From NCBI GenBank assembly GCA_964502785.1, contig CAZCXW010000052.1, positions 1 to 8,226 on the forward strand: 8,226 bases of DNA, written 5' to 3'. Made by a program: the position numbers and the translations under genes. The notes below the pieces were generated by a model, which saw nothing but the letters and a program-made list of their open reading frames with translations, made no database searches and was not told the DNA's origin. The stretch is from JAGVYE01 sp964502785. Lineage in GTDB: Archaea > Nanobdellota > Nanobdellia > Woesearchaeales > GW2011-AR9. The number at the start of each line of letters is the position of its first letter. The first letter of the stretch is position 1. Of this stretch, positions 5,117 through 8,226 are shown one piece after another.

Positions 5117-6300
5117 TCATTTTCCTTCCAGGATAACCATCGTATAATTTTTAAAATATAGTTGGGCGGCATTCTTTATATCGCTAGTCGTGACCAACCT
5201 TATTTTTCTAAGGAATTCTTTCATCAATCTTGCTTCTTTTAGCTGTTCCCAAAACAAAAGCTGGTCTGCAATTTTCTGGCTGTCTTCTAATTCTAAAAGA
5301 TAGCTGCCTTCTACAAAATCCTTTGCCTCTTTAAGATCTTTTTCCGTAATGGACTGCAATTTTTGTAATTCTTCTAAAATAAGCTTGCGCACCAGGTTAA
5401 TATTTTTTTTATCTACACTCGCATAAACGGCAAAATAACCAAAACTTCCTTCTGCTACATGCTGTGTTCCAACATCGTAAGCTAACCCTCTTTTACTCCT
5501 TATTTCCGTAAACATTCTCCCGCTTTGGCCACGTCCTAAAATACCGTTGACCACTTCTAAAGCATACGCGTCATCCAGCAATCGCGGAACTGTTTTAAAA
5601 CCGATAACCACATACGTATTAGCGATTTTTCTCTTTTCCTTGGCGACATTGACTTTTTTTGAAGAAGGTTCCAAAATCTTTCTTTTTTTTGGCAAAATGC
5701 CTCTTCCCATCGTAAAGAATTTTTCTACGGTTTCTTTCCAAGAAGGCACGCTTCCCACAACGGAAAGGACCATATTATTGGGATGATAATGCTTATGGAA
5801 ATAATTGATGACTTTCTCTNNNNNNNNNNACCATAAGTAGGAAATCGGCAAGGATGTTTCATAAATAAATTTCGCTGTAATAACAGCCATTGATAAAAGC
5901 GCGGCTCATCATTGATCATATCAATTTCTTTTAGGATGATATTTTTTTCCTTTGTGATATGTTCTGGTTTAAACAGCGAATGTTGTAAGATATCGGCAAG
6001 AATCATTACCGCTCTGCTATAATGTTTCCGTAGAACCTTAATGTAAAAACAAGTTCGCTCATTCGTTGTATAAGCATTAAAATCTCCTCCTATACTTTCT
6101 ATCTCATTGGAAATGGCCATGTTAGTGGGTCTTGATGTCGTTCCTTCAAAGAGAATATGTTCTAAAAAATGAGAAATTCCGCTTTCTCTCTCCTCTTCAT
6201 AATCGCTTCCCACGTTTACAAGTAATTGAATAACAACGGCATTACTAGGCTTTTCCTCATAAATAATTTTTAGTCCATTTGAGAGGGTAATTTTCTGCAT
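5117..6300 (-). CDS. M16 family zinc metallopeptidase, interrupted by an assembly gap
   Basis: M16B peptidases (mitochondrial processing peptidase-beta type) are zinc proteases that cut peptides inside a closed chamber. The N-terminal part (157 residues, 6300-5830) carries the inverted zinc motif HFLEH, with His44, Glu47 and His48, and the distal ligand Glu125 at the family spacing. It is preceded by GSDYEE and followed by LFEGT and NAYTTNE, all typical. The C-terminal part (233 residues, 5818-5117) has the second, non-catalytic domain with LGRGQSGRMF and SKRGLAYDVG. Ten Ns at 5820-5829 separate the halves and shift the frame: the placeholder length is wrong, since the true gap must be 2 more than a multiple of 3. 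With about 10-16 missing residues the protein would be about 400-406 long, a normal single-chain M16B. No signal peptide is visible, so it is probably cytoplasmic. It is divergent from the M24 peptidase gene. Confidence 0.88.
5820..5829. other. Assembly gap (10 Ns)
   Basis: Ten ambiguous bases interrupt the M16 peptidase gene between ...FPTYG and EKVINYF.... Related proteins have roughly 10-16 residues here, so the real gap is probably about 30-50 bases. This is a scaffolding artefact, not a mutation that can be judged from this sequence. Confidence 0.97.
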
Positions 6301-6315
6301 TAAGACCCCTTGTTT

Positions 6316-6325
6316 ATCTTAAGAT
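6316..6325. repeat. Perfect palindrome ATCTTAAGAT ahead of the M16 peptidase gene
   Basis: This 10-bp palindrome overlaps the downstream edge of the M16 gene's TATA box and extends toward its expected transcription start, a position where a repressor could block initiation. It has only two GC pairs, so chance is possible. Confidence 0.35.
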
Positions 6326-6332
6326 TTATAAG
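6324..6332 (-). promoter_or_regulatory. TATA box of the M16 peptidase gene
   Basis: On the minus strand CTTATAAAT lies about 28 bases before the ATG at 6300. No Shine-Dalgarno site is seen in between, so a leaderless mRNA is likely. It supports 6300 as the true start. Confidence 0.6.
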
Positions 6333-6339
6333 AGTTTTG

Positions 6340-6355
6340 AACTTAATAACTTAAA
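6340..6355. repeat. Direct repeat AACTTAAT / AACTTAAA in the divergent promoter region
   Basis: AACTTAA occurs at 6340-6346 and again at 6348-6354, an 8-base period, between the divergent M16 and M24 peptidase promoters. It could be a tandem regulator site shared by both genes. It is short and AT-rich. Confidence 0.3.
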
Positions 6356-6385
6356 AGTCAAAAGGAAAAATGAAGAGGGCAAAGG

Positions 6386-6392
6386 TTTTTAA
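6386..6392 (+). promoter_or_regulatory. Weak TATA element of the M24 peptidase gene
   Basis: TTTTTAA is centred 26 bases before the ATG at 6415, the spacing seen at the other leaderless genes here. The match to the TATA consensus is weaker, and the purine-rich AAAGG just upstream may act as the BRE. Confidence 0.4.
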
Positions 6393-6414
6393 CCATCTTA
6401 GTTAATGAGAAGGC

Positions 6415-7458
6415 ATGAAACTCAAACATTTTCAGGAACATCTAAAAAAAGAAAACATTGACATCGCCTTTTTTATGCATCCAGATCCTACATTCATCTA
6501 TTTTACCCAAATGGAACCTTCTCACGGGATTTTAATTATTACTCCAAATGAGTGTTTTTTTTGGCTCTCTGCTTTGGACAAGAAACCATCATTGAAAGAA
6601 ATAACTATTCTCCCTTTGAAGAAAGGATGGGAAAAGAATCTTCCTAAAGTCAATGTAAGAAAAATTGCTGTAAATAAAGAATTAATGACCTTACAACAAT
6701 GGGAAAAAGTTCAAAAATTATTTTCCAAAGCGCATCCCATAGATATTTCCCATTTTCTTCATACAATACGTAAAGAAAAAACTTCATTAGAGTTACAAAG
6801 AATGAGGGTGGCTTGTCATATTACTTCCGAGGCGTTTCACACTTTACTCAAAGAACTCCCAAAAAAAAATCTCAGAACAGAGCAGGACGTTGCCTTCTTT
6901 CTAGAAAAATACATTTATGATCATGGAGCAACTTTAGCTTTTCCAACAATCACCGCCATGGGCAAAAATGCCGCCACTCCCCATCACAAAACCTCTCTCA
7001 CAAAACTCTCTCAAGGTTTTTTACTGGTAGACTTTGGTGCAAAATATCAAAATTATTGTGCAGACATGACTCGAGTCATTTATTTAGGCAATCCTTCTTC
7101 TAAAGAAAAGGATCTCTATGACCTCTTGTTAAGAGCACAAATAAAAGCGATAAATTCTGTTCAAAATAAAATGTCATTTTTAGAGTTAGATAAAGTAGTG
7201 CGAACAGAATTAGGCAATTACGCAAAATCCTTTATCCATTCTTTAGGCCACGGCATTGGCATCGAAGTTCATGAGTCGCCTGTTTTCTCCGACAAAAAAG
7301 AAAAGATAATTCCTAACGTTCCCTTTACCATTGAACCAGGGATTTATCTACCTGAAAAATTAGGATTACGCATTGAAGACACCGTCATTTGGGATGGCAA
7401 AAAAGTAGATGTATTAACTAAAGCCACAAAAGAATTAATTAGGATAAATGACATTTAA
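6415..7458 (+). CDS. M24 family aminopeptidase, Xaa-Pro dipeptidase-like
   Basis: Enzymes of this family remove N-terminal residues, commonly before proline, using two metal ions in a pita-bread fold. The 347-residue protein has a creatinase-like N-terminal domain (about 1-115) and the catalytic domain from about 123. The five metal ligands are all visible: Asp206 (LLVDFG), Asp217 (CADMTR), His279 (SLGHGIG), Glu307 (FTIEPGIY) and Glu321 (LRIEDTV). The likely catalytic histidines are His190 (NAATPHH) and His286 (EVHESP). Both domains and all ligands point to prolidase or aminopeptidase P rather than methionine aminopeptidase, which lacks the N-terminal domain; which of the two cannot be told. 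It is divergent from the M16 peptidase, so the two might act together in peptide breakdown. Confidence 0.93.
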   Translation: MKLKHFQEHLKKENIDIAFFMHPDPTFIYFTQMEPSHGILIITPNECFFWLSALDKKPSLKEITILPLKKGWEKNLPKVNVRKIAVNKELMTLQQWEKVQKLFSKAHPIDISHFLHTIRKEKTSLELQRMRVACHITSEAFHTLLKELPKKNLRTEQDVAFFLEKYIYDHGATLAFPTITAMGKNAATPHHKTSLTKLSQGFLLVDFGAKYQNYCADMTRVIYLGNPSSKEKDLYDLLLRAQIKAINSVQNKMSFLELDKVVRTELGNYAKSFIHSLGHGIGIEVHESPVFSDKKEKIIPNVPFTIEPGIYLPEKLGLRIEDTVIWDGKKVDVLTKATKELIRINDI

Positions 7459-7485
7459 ATTCCAAGCTTTCAACAAGATTCATAA

Positions 7486-7495
7486 ATTATATATA
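7486..7495 (+). promoter_or_regulatory. TATA box of the cupin gene
   Basis: ATTATATATA is centred about 26 bases before the ATG at 7517. This selects 7517 as the start over the in-frame ATGs at 7448, which overlaps the M24 gene, and 7502, which is only about 11 bases from the TATA centre and would be outside the mRNA. Confidence 0.6.
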
Positions 7496-7516
7496 TGTCC
7501 CATGATATTCAGAAAT

Positions 7517-7846
7517 ATGATGGCGTCAAAATCCTTATCTTATGGTGTTGAAATTTGTTCTGTCGAGTCAAACGTTGTTGATCATATTCGAAATAGTTTA
7601 GGTTCAGAAACCATGATCGCAAAACCTGGACAGGGGATTAAAGAACACAAACATGGTAAGTCTCTCTACTTCGCAAAAAATGCTCATTTAACATTGGGCG
7701 GTCAAAAAATTGAATTAAAAAGTTCAGCCTGTGTTCTTATCCCTGAAAATATTCCACATGGCTGGCAGCATGCTGGAGCGCCCGGTGACTTGATTGTCAC
7801 TTCATTTGAACCAGGACATAAAACCTATGAAACCTACCCCCTTTAA
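7517..7846 (+). CDS. Small single-domain cupin protein
   Basis: This 109-residue protein is a one-domain cupin barrel. The first cupin motif is seen around GQGIKEHKHGKS, with His44 and His46, and the second in IPENIPHGWQH, with His81. These three histidines fit a metal-binding site. The glutamate that usually follows the H-x-H pair is absent, so the site may bind metal with three histidines or use Glu43. Cupins of this type range from enzymes (dioxygenases, isomerases) to small-molecule sensors, and the sequence does not say which. The ending FEPGHKTYETYPL follows the barrel. I placed the start at the ATG at 7517 because of the TATA spacing. The ATG at 7520 follows immediately in frame and cannot be excluded. 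No operon partner is evident: genes on both sides have their own promoters. Confidence 0.8.
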   Translation: MMASKSLSYGVEICSVESNVVDHIRNSLGSETMIAKPGQGIKEHKHGKSLYFAKNAHLTLGGQKIELKSSACVLIPENIPHGWQHAGAPGDLIVTSFEPGHKTYETYPL

Positions 7847-7872
7847 TTTTACAACATCTTCGGTTTAGATAC

Positions 7873-7882
7873 TTTTTTAAAT
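7873..7882 (+). promoter_or_regulatory. TATA box of the SemiSWEET gene
   Basis: TTTTTTAAAT is centred about 28 bases before the ATG at 7906, consistent with a leaderless mRNA. The T-run may also help end the preceding cupin transcript. An out-of-frame ATG at 7902 is ignored. Confidence 0.5.
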
Positions 7883-7905
7883 CTTAAACTTTCTTTTTTA
7901 GATGG

Positions 7906-8196
7906 ATGGCAATTTTCTGGGAGATTTGGGGGACAGTAGCAGGGTTAATTACTACTTCTGGTTATATTCCTCAGATTATAAAAGGATATAAAACAAAGAA
8001 ACTCGAGGATCTCTCTTACTTTTTAAATATTTTTTTTGGTTTAGGAATGTTGATGTGGTTAGTATACGGGATTGCAGTTGACAGTCTTGCGATTATAATT
8101 GCTAACGTAATTGGTGTGACTTTAAATTTTATCATAATTTTAATGAAATATTATTATCATCAAAACTCACTAAACTACAGTATCTCCGAAAGCTAA
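7906..8196 (+). CDS. SemiSWEET / PQ-loop family membrane protein, probable sugar transporter
   Basis: SemiSWEETs are three-helix proteins that dimerise in the membrane to move sugars down their gradient. The 96-residue protein has three hydrophobic helices at about 5-25, 37-56 and 60-82. The PQ motif (Pro22-Gln23) sits at the end of helix 1 in SGYIPQIIKGY, followed by a basic loop (KTKKLEDLS). Trp51 in helix 2 and Asn67 in helix 3 are candidates for the substrate-facing Trp and Asn of this family. Length and topology match a single three-helix unit rather than the doubled eukaryotic SWEET or lysosomal PQ-loop transporters. The substrate is not evident; an amino-acid or other small-solute role is possible for PQ-loop proteins. 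It lies 59 bases after the cupin gene with its own TATA box. Confidence 0.85.
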   Translation: MAIFWEIWGTVAGLITTSGYIPQIIKGYKTKKLEDLSYFLNIFFGLGMLMWLVYGIAVDSLAIIIANVIGVTLNFIIILMKYYYHQNSLNYSISES

Positions 8197-8201
8197 GTAC
8201 C

Positions 8202-8207
8202 TTTTTT
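8202..8207 (+). terminator. T-run after the SemiSWEET gene
   Basis: Six Ts begin 6 bases after the TAA stop at 8196. This is a plausible archaeal U-tract terminator. No strong hairpin precedes it. Confidence 0.4.
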
Positions 8208-8226
8208 GAGTAGTGAGAAAAGCCTT

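Noticed and set aside
5830..5890. Separate start at 5890 for the C-terminal half of the M16 peptidase
   Set aside because: Those bases encode the end of the N-terminal half in another frame; the apparent ORF exists only because it reads through the Ns.
7448..7516. Cupin start overlapping the end of the M24 peptidase gene, suggesting translational coupling
   Set aside because: A strong TATA box sits between that ATG and the cupin fold, with correct spacing to 7517, and the extra residues do not look like part of the cupin.
1..8226. CRISPR array, insertion sequence, prophage or defence island
   Set aside because: No spaced repeats, transposase, integrase or defence-type protein is present. 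Genes are mostly conserved housekeeping types.

Overview
The window reads as a piece of an archaeal chromosome, most likely from a small-genome DPANN-type lineage such as a Woesearchaeota relative. The archaeal call rests on transcription factor E (TFIIE-alpha homologue), an archaeal Holliday junction resolvase (Hjc), a eukaryote/archaeal-type tyrosyl-tRNA synthetase, and archaeal TATA boxes about 26-28 bases ahead of most start codons, which implies mostly leaderless mRNAs. The DPANN placement is inference from compact AT-rich DNA, short proteins and remembered resemblance of the TyrRS. A run of 10 Ns at 5820-5829 shows this is a draft, probably metagenomic, scaffold.

Layout. 144-1436 (+): a fusion of a GT81-like glycosyltransferase (glucosyl-3-phosphoglycerate synthase type) with a SerB-like HAD phosphatase, possibly a one-protein route to glucosyl- or mannosylglycerate. 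1567-1773 (+): a 68-residue membrane-anchored coiled-coil protein, the only gene with both a TATA box and a good Shine-Dalgarno site. 1790-2395 (-): tfe. 2502-3844 (-): rnz followed by hjc, a likely two-gene operon. 3845-4039: divergent promoter region. 4040-5116 (+): tyrS, whose stop codon abuts that of the convergent next gene. 5117-6300 (-): an M16 zinc peptidase broken only by the assembly gap. 6301-6414: divergent promoter region. 6415-7458 (+): an M24 Xaa-Pro dipeptidase-like protein. 7517-7846 (+): a small cupin. 7906-8196 (+): a SemiSWEET/PQ-loop sugar transporter half.

Most genes are informational housekeeping (transcription initiation, tRNA 3' processing, tRNA charging, recombination) or protein/peptide turnover (M16 and M24 enzymes, divergently transcribed). 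The least ordinary item is the glycosyltransferase-phosphatase fusion. No CRISPR array, insertion sequence, tRNA, rRNA or defence island was seen. I see no clear previously undescribed multi-gene system here; the fusion is the best candidate for new biochemistry.
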